From the NCBI RefSeq assembly GCF_000151665.1, contig NW_013171867.1, positions 374,946-438,945 on the forward strand: a stretch of 64,000 bases of DNA, in the 5' to 3' direction. Within the stretch, counting starts at the first letter, position 1. Each line of letters starts with the position of its first letter. A model generated the notes under the pieces. The model did not search any database and was not told the DNA's origin. It saw nothing but the letters and a program-made list of their open reading frames with translations. Shown here piece by piece: positions 21,757 through 33,642 of this stretch. Made by a program: the position numbers and the translations under genes. The stretch comes from Blastocystis hominis (lineage: Eukaryota > Sar > Bigyra > Opalinata > Blastocystidae).

Positions 21757-22552
21757 GAGAGAACTGCACTTTGATTGAAAAAGACTGTCCAAAAATCTAG
21801 GGGATTATCTTTATACAATTGCTATTCAAAATGTTTTGTAACTCAGCATAATATGGAACTGAAGGGCAGTGAAATGGTGTGTTGGTGATACAATGAAATG
21901 TACTAATGAAGGTGTAAGGTGTATGAATCGAAACCAGGTTAATGAGGCAGGGTTTATTAATTAAAGAATCGCTTTTTACTATTTATGTACGCTTTTCGTT
22001 GTTTAGGTTTTGTTCTGGCAATACAGCTATGAAAATATACGAATGGATTGTTTCGATAGTTGCTTATAATATGTAATTAGTAATTCACAAATTACCGAGT
22101 CCATTTTGCCTAGAGTGCAATCTCTCTTTCATCATGTTTATATGGAGGTATAATGAATCGACTTGTATGTAATGAATATGCATTAATGACACAAATATTC
22201 ACCAGCAAACCTAATCTGCACTATTTTGAATTCTTGTTGTAAACCCATCGAAATGAGTCACTTTTTATTGAAAGTACTATAGAAGATGATGTGAGGGTCA
22301 GATTGATATTTCAAAAAGTCCTCAGTTGGATAATCCACTCACAATGTCACAAAACTCAATCGCTATAAGGTCTTACTCTCTGCGCGTATGGCTTCATAGT
22401 ATATACACTTAAATCGCTTTCTCAAATCCTGCAAACACCCATTATTACCAATGCAAATAACCATTATAATAAAGGCAGAACTACTATACACTCATATTTA
22501 TTCGTTTCGACTTGGGTTTTCTCCATTATACCGCACACACTGATTCGTTTAT
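21757..22552. promoter_or_regulatory. AT-rich divergent intergenic region
   Basis: About 800 bp between the PSMA4 and WD40 start codons, larger than usual here. No ORF with coding character, tRNA or repeat was seen; presumably two promoters. Confidence 0.4.
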
Positions 22553-24994
22553 ATGATTTCTCGTTCAAGGAATAGTTCTCCAGTTCAAGTCATTCCTGAA
22601 GTACAAGTCCTGATATTTCTGAATGATAGGATTATGAAGCCCTTGCTCTAGATCACGTGGATGAGCTTCCGGTCAGTCTTTGTACAGCAGTTGGAATTTG
22701 GATTGACTTGACAATCGTAGGAGTTATTTCATATAGGGATTCAATCAAAATCACCATTTTGCTGGTCAGAAGATCAAGAGCTGTAAGTTTGAATTGGTGG
22801 TTGTGATTTGAAGCTTTTGCTTTGTCAACAGTAATTATAATTTGAATATCTACAGATTGAATGACGACTTTTCGGTTGAGCTAGCCCACAAGTTGGTCGC
22901 TCACACAGAACCTGTTTTGGGATTAGTATTTCATCCAACAATGAAATTCTTATACTCCTGTGGTTCTGAGGGGGTTTTCGCTTGGGACTATTCCACAGGG
23001 AGATGTATTACCCAGTGGAAACCCTGCAGCGACCCGTCTTTTAAGGCTACGTGCCTTTGTTTTTTACCTGATCATGCGCTTCTCTGCGCTGGTGCCTCGG
23101 ATGGGGCTCTTTTTTTGTTAGATACATCCAATGGGTAGAAATAGAGCGTTTCTTTCTTTACCTGCAGACTGAAGCTTGTCGACAAAGTCAATACGCATCG
23201 CAGTGTTGTCAATCAAATCTGCTATCACCAACCCTCATCTCGAATTGCATCCGCCAGCCGAGACCATATGATTCATCTCTGGAGAGTTTCTGCTTCTGCT
23301 TCTGCTTCTTCTGCTTCTGCTTCTCTGGACCTCGTTTGTTCGTTCGATAAGCATTTGGGGAATGTGCTTTCTCTCGCCTTCTCGCAAGACGGCCGCTTTC
23401 TGTTTTCCGGCGGATCAGATAACGTAGTGAGACTCTGGGACATCGAGAACGAGCGATTTGTGCGGAACATCGAAACGGTGCAGCAGCAAAACAATCCGCA
23501 AGGCGACGTTGTGTTTCTCTCTGCATCGTTCGAAGAAGGCAAACTGCTAACGATGTCCAACGATGGATTCTTGCGTCTCTATTCCGTCAAGCAAGAGCCA
23601 CAAGATCCCGTTTGTCCATCGGAGACCAACACGGCCGACGACGATTGGATGGATTTGGATGCGTTGATGGCTGGGCAGCTCGATGATTTCTCCAAGTTTT
23701 CGACGGTTTTTGACGACTTGGAGCGTTCGTTGTCTGTGTGTTCTGTAAGAAATGAAGCCGTCGCTGATGTGTAGAGTTCGATTTCTTCTTGTTCTTTTGC
23801 GCCTTCGCGACGCATCCTCGCAGTGATCGCTTCAAAACAACTGTACCTCATTGCTTTATCGAGATTCGAGGTTTTGCGCGTGTTTTCATTTCCGAATTCG
23901 GCGGTCTATGGAGTTTCAGCCACTCATTCGAATCGAATTCTCTGTGTGTCTAAAGATGGTGGTATTTATCTGCTGCACAGCGAAACGCAGACTTCAGAGC
24001 TCCTTTTTCAGACCAATATGTCACTCTACGCTCTTTGCACCGCGGGAAATCGCCTGTTTGTTGGTGGAGGGGATTATCAAACCCACTGCTTCGCATTCAA
24101 TAAAAGCCTTCCGATTATCGCATCAAGTGAAACAGACATTTCGACTCCACCGCAGATTGTGCAGATTGGCGTGATGGAGGGAAATATCGGTCGGGTTTGG
24201 AGTCTTACGCTGTGTGAACCGGCGCAATGGCTTGCAGCTGGTTCTGACGATGTATAGCAAAGTCTTCAATGCGATGTAGGGTGGATTAAGTTTGTTTTCG
24301 TATGCTTCTCTCGCGTATTCAACGCAGAATTCGAAGTATTCGAAGTCCTCGGAGGAGAAAATGGAACTCGCTCGCCTTGCTCCTCTCTCCAGTGTCAATG
24401 ATCACGAAGGCTCTGTGCTTTGTGTGGCTTTTTCACACTCTCCGAACGATGTGTTGCTCGCCTCGGGAGGCATGGATTATGCGCTGAATGTCTATTCGGT
24501 ACGAGACGGTTTGTTGAGACGGCGTTGGAAGGAGGAGGAAGCACATAATGGGTAGAAAAACAGGGAAATGGTTAGTAATAGAGCAATTAGCTGCATAGCG
24601 TTCGGGAGAAAAGAGTCGCAGAATCTGCTTATTTCGGGCGGGTTCGATGCAGTGATTCGCGTGTGGAATGTTCTTCATGAAGAATTGATTTTGGAGCTGA
24701 GAAGACACAAAGCAAAGATTCAAGCGCTGTTTGTATCGGAGGACGGTTGTCTGGTAAGATCTAGCTAGGAATGATGGTGATGATCAGCTTGCTTCTGCGG
24801 GAGAGGACGGCTTGGTGGTGGTGTGGGATATTCTTAGCGATTTTTCTGTTTTGGCCGTGTATCAAGCGAATGATGACTGTAAGACAGTGGAGATTTGTGG
24901 GGATCAAGTGATTTGCGGGTGTTGTTCGGGTTGTGTGATGATATGGCCACTTGTTACACAATGCACCGACACTCACGCGAGTGGTGATATCTAG
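22553..24994 (+). CDS. WD40-repeat protein, probably two beta-propellers
   Basis: Start ATG 22553 (MISRSRNSSPVQVIPE); the first four exons join through introns of 29-49 nt to DYEALALDHVDELP, ELFHIGIQSKSPF and YNLNIYRLNDDF. WD40 blades follow: LGLVFHPTMKFLYSCGSEGV, RIASASRDHMIHLW, VLSLAFSQDGRFLFSGGSDN, WDI endings, then after an acidic stretch (DDDWMDLDALMAG) a second set including ILCVSKDGGIYLL, GSVLCVAFSHSPNDVLLASG and FDAVIRVWNV. About 700 residues. Such proteins act as assembly scaffolds; I cannot assign an orthologue. The last exon ends at TAG 24992-24994, 7 nt before TGTTTGTT. Confidence 0.8.
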
Positions 24995-25001
24995 TTGGTT
25001 T

Positions 25002-25009
25002 TGTTTGTT
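25002..25009 (+). terminator. TGTTTGTT element of the WD40 gene
   Basis: Exact octamer 8 nt after the encoded TAG. Confidence 0.7.
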
Positions 25010-27616
25010 TGATTCATGTCTTTTTTTGAGAAACTGGGAATTCTAATGATCTGAAAAATAAGAGAACCTTTTCAAGTCTCAATCAGAGGTCGGGAAAAGA
25101 ATTCGATAACTGTTGGTTGAATAAAATTTGGCCAAATGGGAGTTGATAAAGGCTGACTGTTATTCGTTCAATCATGCAGTCATTTGTTTATATTTGATTG
25201 AGCTTTTACGTATGATAATTAGATTGGATTGATGCCTATTTTGTTTGCTCTTTTTGAATATTTATTTATCAAACAAGACATGTTATAATAGCAACAATGA
25301 GCACGTATACTGAAACAACAATAATAATGGCAAAAAGTGAATCAACATCATAATTGTTGATTGATAATAATAAGAAAAGAATAAAGTACTTGAAATCATT
25401 TATTAAACAGAAATAAATAGATTGAAGAGCAGCAGCAACATAACATAACATGAACTACAACATGAGTAATGATCCAAATTAATAGATTGCCAACTCAGTA
25501 CAGTTTCCGCTATCGAGTCAATACCAAATTGAAAGAATACTATATAATTTGTATGGGAATATAAGCAATGACAATAAAAATGATAATAATACTAAGGGTG
25601 ATCATAATGAGTATCACTATCATTAACATGGATTAAAAGAATTGAATAGAAATAATATGAGTCACTGAGATTGTTACATATCTATCGATGACAGACAATA
25701 AAAATAACAAAAAGAGAAAAACAAAATATGTACAAGTGGAAAACAAAAACAAAAGAATAATGAATCATTGAGTATTATCCAAATTATTACTATCTCAACA
25801 AACAAATATGGATTGTGTCGATTCCTATTGATTCAATTCGATTAAGTGCAATGAATCTTGTCAAAACAATTCGATTGAAATCGTTCGATCAAGATTCATT
25901 CGAAATATGTGATTTGTGGATTCATCGGTGTACAATCACAAACAGCATATTGAATATACAATCAAATAATGGATTCCAAGAAAGGCCATTATCGAAATAC
26001 TCATATTCAAACCACAACACAAATGGTTCTCACAATATGCCTTATTATTGTATTGTGATTATCAAATGTTGATTCCATATTGACTTGTTCGAATGGGATC
26101 TAATGATTTGAATAATATCAATAATAATAATGAAATAATGATAATGATCAGAAAGAAAGAAAGAAATAAGAGTATTGTTATGCAATACAGCACAATGATA
26201 GATTCCAGCTAATACAATGATCGAACATAACGATTTCATGAATCTCGATCGATTCAATTGCAAAACAACCATTGAGACTACAATGTGTTTGAGTGATTGT
26301 TCCATTTGGATTCGATCGAATCAATTGTATAATTCTATCAGTCGATTGGATCGCTATCAATGAATCATTCAATCGATTCTATATCATTGATAATCGAACA
26401 AATACAAAAACAAATACTACTACTACTACTAATAATAATAATAATCACGAGGATTGATGGTTGAATACTCATCATCAATCTGATTTTGATTCTGATTGAT
26501 CGATCCTATCCAATCATTCTATTCATGATCAACAATACCAAAATGATCTAATGGTATTCAATATGCTGAAATAGACCGATGAATAATATGGATGATCATA
26601 CAATAACAATAATGATAATGATGATGATGATGAATGGAGATCGAAAACTAACCAAATACACACCATTCATTCATTCAATCATTCATTCAATCGATCAATG
26701 GATTGAATAGCCTTTCTATTCTTATCAGTATTATTGAGTGTGAATGATGAATTGATTCTTTACGATATTCAACATTCATTTGCATTTTGAATCAGCTATC
26801 TTTCATCCATTGATTGATTAAGTGAGTGAGTGAGTGGTTTGTGTGATATTGAAGAATACGACATTCCATCCAAATATCGAATTGTGAAACCACGATTGAT
26901 ATTACTACTAACTACAACTATCAAGTATCAAACACATCCGATTTGATTCAATTATTATCAAATTGATAAATCCATGTTTTGGGTGTCTTTATTACTCAAT
27001 TTCAAAATGTACTACAAAGAAATAGAGTGTTAACTGTTTGCAAGCTCGTCTATTTTGTTTTCACTCTGGTTATTATCGGATATATCCTTTCACCAAGCTA
27101 TGCTGTAAGACAATTACAGTAACCATAACAGCCTAAAATTAGAAATCAGTAAAGCTATGTTTTTGAATCGATAAATGACATTGGAATTATAATGAAATGA
27201 TTCAATATCGTCATTGTTATGCATTCCGCTATATATTCTCATTCTTATTATTTTGGTTATTTTGCAGTAACTCAATACAACATTGCCTGCTTGGCTGCAT
27301 TTGATTAACACTATATCAACGTGATAAACAACATATTATTGTTAATCAAAAACTCTAAATAACAGCATACAGCAAGATTCAATTGTATTCATTCCTACTA
27401 CATTATAGTATTCCATAGGTGAAAATATGAACCGCACACCATTCATACCGAGGGTATGATTCTATTGCAGCTAGCTCAACCCCGTTCCCCAAAAAGTTCA
27501 AAAGAAAATTGGATATTCGCTGACTCTCTCGCCCTCCATCTTGCTACTACTTGTTGTTATTATTGTTTTTTCCTCACCCTTTCTGTGTGTGTTCTGAGCA
27601 AACAAACGAACAAACA
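25010..27616. other. 2.6-kb AT-rich gene-poor block
   Basis: Long AT-rich stretch with many short simple repeats: tactactact/aataataat near 26420, gatgatgatgatg near 26620, attcattcattc near 26670, gtgagtgagtgag near 26820. No spliced gene, tRNA or rRNA could be built on either strand. A short open frame at 27638-27769 (MTFNFELKCAFQNGG) is doubtful. TGTTTGTT-like elements on the minus strand at about 27600-27617 probably belong to the HSP20-like gene. Confidence 0.5.
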
Positions 27617-27838
27617 GTGCCTAATATACAAGCTAGGATGACATTTAATTTTGAACTGAAATGCGCTTTTCAGAATGGAGGTCTTGAATTCTCACAGGTT
27701 CTTTTGCGACTCCAGATTGGGACGCCAACTGAACTGGAAGGTTTTCTGCAGATCTCTTTTTCAGGATGATACACAGCTCTCCATTTACAAAAGTTGCAGT
27801 TGCGTTCTTTGTGCTAACCAAGTTACTATCAAACTACA

Positions 27839-28451
27839 CTAAACGGCCATAAACGATCGTACAGGAATGAAAATGCTACAATGACCAGTGAAACGATGTT
27901 GAGATAAAACCTTTTCACACCCTTCGTAAAACAATTGTCGATTCCCTTCAATCCGTAGACCTCCTTTTTGGACCAGGATACGGATCGATTCTCGCTTAAA
28001 AGATGGCATATCCAAGTAAATTCGATAATCTGATTGATACTTAATGTTAGAAAACAGATTCTGTCCTACTTCAACAACATCCATTCCCGAAGATAGCAAA
28101 TTACATTGATTCTGATATTGCCTTGGAGGAAATCTGTTTCTATATATAATGCCAAACGCAATACTACTTTTTTGGTAAGGGAAAACCGTGACGCAGAGGA
28201 TGGGGTTGAAAAACACTTTGCGCGGTAGGCAAAATATGTTTCTGAGCACCAGAGGTAGACGGAAAACGCGAAAAATCTTGTTCTTGAGGGTTGATCCTCA
28301 TTTGCTGTTGTTCTTGAGGACTATTACCACTCATTTGCTTTGCATCTCTCTTCGTGGACTCCTCATGTTTTGTTACAACACCGTATCCGTTCACTATGTA
28401 ACTGTACGGCAGAGCCGGCTTCGAATAATCCGGACGTGTTGAGGAGCTCAT
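27839..28451 (-). CDS. HSP20/alpha-crystallin-like small heat-shock protein
   Basis: Two exons around a 28-nt intron (GTAGTATTGC...ATATAG). The N-terminal exon (MSSSTRPDYSKPALPYSY) is hydrophilic and Gln-rich (SPQEQQQMRINPQEQ). The second exon contains YRIYLDMPSFKRESIRILVQ then GGLRIEGNRQLFYEG, the DMPGFKKEDI/L.I.G pattern of the alpha-crystallin domain. The C-terminal IXI motif is replaced by SIFIPVRSFMAV. Likely an ATP-independent holdase. A p23/CS-domain protein is an alternative. Stop TAG 27841-27839; the nearest 3' octamer is about 220 nt downstream. Confidence 0.6.
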
Positions 28452-28545
28452 AAAGATCCTTAATTGGAATTCTTCTGAGCAGTAAAAATCACTTTTTTTA
28501 GTTGTGTTTACCCTGGAGTTTCAAAACAAGTTGTTGTGTTTAACG

Positions 28546-28759
28546 CTATTTGTTTTTCTTGAATTTTGGTAAATCAGTGACACTGTGAAAAGCAGGTTCG
28601 CCATGTACGTATCTCGTATTTCCCCAAAGATAGTACATCTGTAAAAGCGTATTTCTGTATCCATATTTGAAATAGCGTCTCCACCACTTGTTGAACAGTG
28701 TGCAGAAAAACACACTACGTGACTGACATCACAATTTACCGACAAAAATGCTGATGCAT
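28546..28759 (-). CDS. Tiny hypothetical protein with aromatic/basic stretch
   Basis: ATG 28759 (MHQHFCR), a 25-nt intron, shorter than usual (GTAAATTGTG...ACGTAG), then VFFCTLFNKWWRRYFKYGYR and a basic tail ending PKFKKNK, stop TAG 28548-28546. About 62 residues. The aromatic stretch with WW-RR could be a membrane anchor of a small organellar subunit, but I do not recognise it. It sits between eL41 and the HSP20-like gene, all on the minus strand with normal local spacing. Confidence 0.4.
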
Positions 28760-28802
28760 AACACAGCAGAGAGACCCGAGACACTGAGAAAACAGTACTT
28801 TC

Positions 28803-28810
28803 AACAAACA
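28803..28810 (-). terminator. TGTTTGTT element of eL41
   Basis: Exact octamer about 45 nt after the eL41 stop. Confidence 0.6.
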
Positions 28811-28855
28811 AGTTCAGGGAATCATTAAACCATTAAAGCCGAGAAAACCTGCAGC

Positions 28856-28933
28856 TTATTTAGCACGGGCTCTCATCTGTCTTCTCTTACGTCTCAGACG
28901 TCGCATACGCTTCTTAGCCCACTTAGCTCTCAT
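28856..28933 (-). CDS. RPL41: Ribosomal protein eL41 (25 residues)
   Basis: ATG 28933 to TAA 28858-28856 encodes a 25-residue peptide starting MRAKWAKKRMRRLRRKRR and ending RARAK. Almost every residue is Lys/Arg and the pattern matches eL41, the smallest ribosomal protein, which sits at the subunit interface of the 80S ribosome. The frame is too short for usual gene finders. No intron; a short 3' UTR leads to TGTTTGTT. Confidence 0.95.
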   Translation of the reverse strand: MRAKWAKKRMRRLRRKRRQMRARAK

Positions 28934-29207
28934 CCTACCCAACGTAAGTCAATTTGCTCTCCAATGCCGCACATTCCGAAACAACAACAACACAATGGAA
29001 GATTCCAATACATACTTTGTTTAATGAATACCAATTTCTGATTTTCCTTTCCTTGAACCCAGGGGGTAGATTTTCCCTCACATCGCTTCTGAGTAGAAAA
29101 TCAAACCCCCATACCTTTACATTTCATAATAAATATTCATCCATTCTGTAAAACAAACAGCGAAATCTAATTTCACTACTAATTTACAAAAGAATAATCT
29201 GTTTTCC

Positions 29208-29690
29208 CTAATTCTTCCAGTGGGGGAAATACTTTTTACGAATCTCAGGGTTACTTAGAATGGCAATTTGAGTCAAGATCGGATAGGACTCCAGCTCTTG
29301 AAGAATGAGAGAAGGAATAACAGAAAAATTGACCACTCTGAAAGGATTGATGTAGACACCGCATTCTTTGCTTTTGTCCAATTCATAAAACGCGCTATGG
29401 CTCAAAACCGGTTTATCAATTTGCCTTAATGCAAACGACAAATCACTACTATTCTTAACTCTCTCCGATTAAACGTACATATTACTGTCTCCGCTATTCA
29501 AGAACTTGTGTGGAATTTCAATTCGTGGCACTTTTCTTTCACAATGATCGACTTGATGGTCCCGTTCCTGGTGTGTTTCGCACCTTTCTTCCAGATCACG
29601 ATCTACAGTTCATTTGACTTCGATCATTCTTACACATTCGTTTGTGAGAAATGGATTCACAACGAGTTTCGTGGAGAGTCATCCTATTCA
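29208..29690 (-). CDS. Hypothetical multi-exon protein, 5' part unresolved
   Basis: The last exon is clear: SDLSFALRQIDKPVLSHSAF, then YINPFRVVNFSVIPSLILQE and a C-terminus KKYFPHWKN, stop TAG 29210-29208. It is preceded by a 30-nt intron (GTACGTTTAA...AGAATAG). Upstream, two readings are possible: VIWKKGAKHTRNGTIKSIIV joined through a 38-nt intron, or an open frame reading KVPRIEIPHKFLNSGDSNI. I could not fix the start. No family recognised. It is divergent from UBA2. Confidence 0.4.
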
Positions 29691-29797
29691 TTTCTGTTGA
29701 TTTCAAACCAGAAAGAAAGTCTGACAGAGAAAAAAATGGACGAAAATAGTACTTAGGATTCTATATTGATTGCCTGTTTTGTTATTTAGGACCTCTT

Positions 29798-31989
29798 ATG
29801 GACTTAGATAATAAGACTACGCTGTTAGGAAGGGACAGCGAGGACAATAGCCAAATTGAAAGAGCAAAGATATTGGTTGTGGGGGCGGGAGGAATTGGGT
29901 GTGAAGTATTGAAGAACTTGGTCCTATCTGGATTTCGCCGTATATACTGTTTTGTGTTTGATGAGTGTTAGACATCAAGGTCATCGACTTGGACACAATT
30001 GAAATGTCAAATCTAAATAGGCAGTTTTTATTCCGGAAAGAGCATATTGGACAGTCCAAAGCGCTTGTCGCAGCAAAAGCTGTTTGTTCTTGGTTTTTGT
30101 ATTTTATTTGAAGGCGTCAGCGTATGGAGACAATGTTCGTATTGAAGCTGAACATGAAAACATAATGCACCCCAAATTTGACATTTTCTTTTTCAAATCG
30201 TTTGATGTAGTGATCAACGCGTTGGACAATGTTAAAGCAAGGCAGTATGTGAATACGATGTGCGTTTTAGCGGATGTGCCATTGGTGGAAGGAGGATCGA
30301 CCGGTTTGCTCGGCCAAAGTTATCCGATCCTTCCCCACTACACAGAGTGCTACAACTGCAAGCCGCGTGGAGGCAATGAAGGCGAACAGTACGCCGTTTG
30401 CACCATTCGTAGTACCCCAGACAAGCTGGAACACTGCATCGTGTGGGCCAAAGAGCTTTTTGTCCTTCTTTTTGGCAAACGAGACGATAGTCTTCTCTAC
30501 GAGGAAGTGGACTCTGTGTACATGGATTCCTTAATTCCAGAAAACGAGCAGGTGCTTTCAGATCCTTCCAAATGTCTCGAATTTTGCATCGATTTGTTGG
30601 AAGCTCTTTTCGACAAGGAAATCGAAAAACGAATCCAAATAGGCAGTTACACCACCATTCATAAGCCACCTACACCAGTACAGATTCGACATTGGATCGT
30701 ACCGAGTCTTTCAACTCTCGTTAGAAATAGGATCGAGAAGGAATTCGAAACGAACATTACTTCCAGCAAAGTGGAAACTTCGAATCCATTTGGGATGTTC
30801 AGAATGCCGTCAACATCCTGACTGCCTGGGTTTGGCGGTACTTTCTGGATGGAAAATCGGCATCTCTCCGATCCTTTGACAAAGATAATCGCGGGGATGT
30901 TGCGATTATCGCGGCAGCCACGAATATATCTTTCTTCTTTCTTTTTTCTTTCTTTCTTGTGTTTGCTGTTGGAATGGATTTCCTTCACACACCTGCGCTG
31001 CTTCTCCTTCCATATCCCCGCGGGATCTCTTCTTGCAGTGAAGAAAATCGCGGGAAATATTATTCCCGCGGTCGCCAGCACGAATGCGATCGTGGCAGGT
31101 CTGCAGGTGTTAACCACGCTGAAACTTTTGCGGTTGTCTGGGAAATCGAAGGCGGAGCAGGCGGAACAAATGCGCTACTCGTACTTACTCAAAGTGAAAA
31201 ACAGAAAAGTCCCCGATTTCTGGAACTGTCAGAAATAGAGCCAAATTTTGCAGTCGGTGACCTTGCTCCCGCCGCAGAAAAATTGTCTCACGTGCAGCTG
31301 TGGCACCAATCTGATTGTGGTTCTGGACGTCTTCCAAGCGCATTTCCGCGGCTTTTTGGAAGAAATCGTGAAGGTTTTCCCGCGGTTCTGCGTGGCATGT
31401 AGGGGCAACTGCAGTTCACCGCGCCCATGATTGCGATCGACTCCAAACTGATCTACGAAACGCCCGAGGAGGGCGAAACTCCCTCGGAAGCGGTCGAGCA
31501 GCTGTATCGAACGAACCTGTGGGAGCTGCGTAGAGTTGCGGGGATTGGTTGAGCGTAGCGGGGGGAGGAATTCGGCATGGAAGCGTTGTGGAGGTGGGGG
31601 ATCTGGAAACGAACCAGCATGCGTCGATCACGGTGTATCATCAGCCGAAGGATGTGTTGGTGGATAATAGCGAGGATGGGTATTTGATTCTGAACAGAGA
31701 GGCCATCGAGATGATTCGGAAAACGAAGGAAGAAGGAGATGGAGAGGAGAAGGAGACAAAGACGGAGAAAGACAAAGGAAGTGAGGAAAGTGGGGACAGC
31801 GATTGTGTTGAGGAGGAAAAAAGTGGAGATAGCGATGGTATTGAGGATGATTGTGTCGAGGTGTTGGATCCTCGGGAGAGACAGAAAAGAGAGCGAGAAA
31901 AGGAAGCAGAAACGAATAAGCGAGTTGAGATTTGTTTTCTTGTTTCTTCTAAACATTTTTTGGTATGTCCCAAGACTTTGAGAATTTGA
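29798..31989 (+). CDS. UBA2: UBA2/SAE2, catalytic subunit of the SUMO-activating enzyme (E1)
   Basis: ATG 29798 (MDLDNKTT; an extra 5' exon from 29736 is possible). Nucleotide-binding [19 protein letters not shown] and [18 protein letters not shown], zinc Cys ECYNC, catalytic-Cys block [20 protein letters not shown] and the conserved [20 protein letters not shown] are all present, then zinc CLTCSCGTN, a ubiquitin-fold domain and an acidic tail. It adenylates SUMO with SAE1 and passes it to UBC9. Introns are 29-32 nt except one of 67 nt (30926-30992) that has AT-AC borders. The frame runs to TGA 31987-31989, past the ATG of the next gene (31964), so actual termination may be earlier through polyadenylation near 31931. 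Confidence 0.93.
30926..30992 (+). other. Candidate U12-type AT-AC intron (67 nt) in UBA2
   Basis: Starts ATATCTTTC and ends CACAC; the interval has no AG dinucleotide. Excision joins AAATN to LRCFSFHIP at phase 0, recreating the conserved 'AA(S/T)NLR..F.I' of UBA2 proteins. TTCCTTCAC just before the 3' end matches 8 of 9 positions of the U12 branch consensus TTCCTTAAC. The branch-to-end distance (about 5 nt) is short. Confidence 0.72.
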
Positions 31990-32811
31990 AGCGTATTGTG
32001 CTGGAGAGACGGTCTGTACGTATGTTCAACAAGCAGCCATTCCCTGAGGGTGTTTTGGAAACCATTCTCGGATATTCTCTTGTATGCTCTCCGTTTTGCG
32101 CCTATCTTTTAGAGAACTCCAACCTCCCTCAACCTCCAGCCCTACCGTGTTATTGTTGTCCGTAATGAGGAAAAACGCAACTTACTGGCCTCCTGCATGA
32201 GCAAGAGCAATGCCGCGATCGTAAACTCCAGCAGCGCTTCTCTGATTATCTGTTCCGACACCAGTTTGTGAAGTTGTGTTGTATCAAAGAATAGACATGG
32301 GTATGTGCGTGAAGGACTATGGAGAGTGCATCTATGGAGATAGCTGGAAGGAAAAGATGAAGATGATTCGCATTTATAGTAAGTTTAATCGTCTAAATCT
32401 AACAGCCAGCTGCGTTCAGTTTCTACTCGAATACGCTTTTCAACTTTTTGTTTGGTTGGATTAATGATTTCTGCCGTTGGATTGTTCGTTGGTTCCGTGC
32501 TTCGGGCGCTCGCCGAATGGCCGTTTCATGGAGTTATCAGCAGAGTGGCTTCCTCATGATGAACATCACCCTTCTTGCCCAGAGTCTGGGCATTTATTCG
32601 ATTATCATGGGTGGATATGATGATGTGAAGGTGAAGGAGGCTTTCAAGATCCCCAAGCGATACCAGATTAGTGCCGTGATGGCGCTTGGTTATCCGTTGA
32701 ACCTCGAGCAGAAGATGCCGACTCTTCGTCACCCTCTCGGTAAGGAGCGGAGTGGTTTGGTGAGGAATAGAGAAGATTTTATTTGGAGGAAGGTGGAATG
32801 TTCCAATGTAA
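31964..32811 (+). CDS. Nitroreductase-family flavoprotein
   Basis: ATG 31964 ([20 protein letters not shown], the family start with the FMN-contacting ERRSVR). Introns of 31-32 nt lead to TPTSLNLQPYRVIVVRNEEK, SSASLIICSDT, a YSNTLFNFLFGWINDF segment longer than in bacterial enzymes, QQSGFLMMNITLLAQSLGIY, SIIMGGYDD, ISAVMALGYP and a last exon ending FGGRWNVPM, TAA 32809-32811. Such FMN enzymes reduce nitro compounds or quinones with NAD(P)H and are common in anaerobic protists. The next ATG is only 30 nt away. The 5' end overlaps the open frame of UBA2. Confidence 0.88.
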
Positions 32812-32840
32812 TCACTTTTTTGTTCTATACAGTTGATATA

Positions 32841-33566
32841 ATGAGAGGAGGCAAAAAGGGATCACACAAGGGAAGAGAACGTATTCTGGTGGAGAATGAG
32901 GACGACATTATCGCTCGAAACATGATGGTTGGTTGTTTCTGCGCATTCTGAATTCTAGGAGGAAGCTGACAATAGGAAAAAGAAGTATGAAGATTCAGAA
33001 GAGGAATATGATGAGGAATCTGAGAATTCGTCGGATGCGAATGAATCTGCTGATGAGCCATTTCAGAGACCGCCTGTTAAGGAAGAGCCAAAGCATCCAG
33101 TACTTCTTTGATTCCTAGATCGAGTGTAGGTCTTTGAAAAGAGCAAGCCCATGACAATTGCGTTTGAAAACGGAAATCTGAATCGCCAAGGTGTGAGTAC
33201 CCAACAGATGTGTGATGGATAGAGAAAAGCTGCGGTGAATAGCAATGGCCAGTTACAAGTGGAAATCTCTGGAAAGCAAAAGTAGTTACAGATCCGCTTT
33301 GTGAGTTTAGGCGCGAGCTTGAGATGCAGAGACAGAAAGAGGAGTATTTCCAGCGAACTCTCGAGGGAAAGACTGTTAGGACTTTGTGTTTTTTGATTCA
33401 TCCGTAGCCTGAAGCGAAGGCCACCTTGGAACGCTTAGCCCGCATCCGTGCTCAGCGTGAGGAAGCTGCAAGAAGAAGAAAGGAGGAAGAGGAGGCTCGT
33501 GCACAGATGGAGCAGAGAATCAGGGAGAAAGCGGCTGCTGTCAATGGAAAGAAGAAGAAGAAGTAA
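32841..33566 (+). CDS. PDAP1: PDAP1-like 28-kDa heat- and acid-stable phosphoprotein
   Basis: Five introns of 29-33 nt. The N-terminus MRGGKKGSHKGRERIL, acidic middle (EESENSSDANESADE), KPMTIAFENGNLNRQ, the conserved ELEMQRQKEEYFQRTLEGKT and PEAKATLERLARIRAQREEA helix, and a Lys-rich end match the PDAP1/casein-kinase-substrate family. These proteins bind PDGF in animals, but their ancient role is probably translation- or RNA-related. Stop TAA 33564-33566. Confidence 0.88.
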
Positions 33567-33642
33567 GCAAGCTGCACTTTCCTTTGTTAAACAAACAATT
33601 AGACTAATAATATACAAACCTAACCTATACAACCATTAGATA

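Noticed and set aside
25800-26100. tRNA-like TTCGAAT/TTCGATC stretches
   Set aside because: No acceptor stem, anticodon arm or CCA-side pairing could be built around them.
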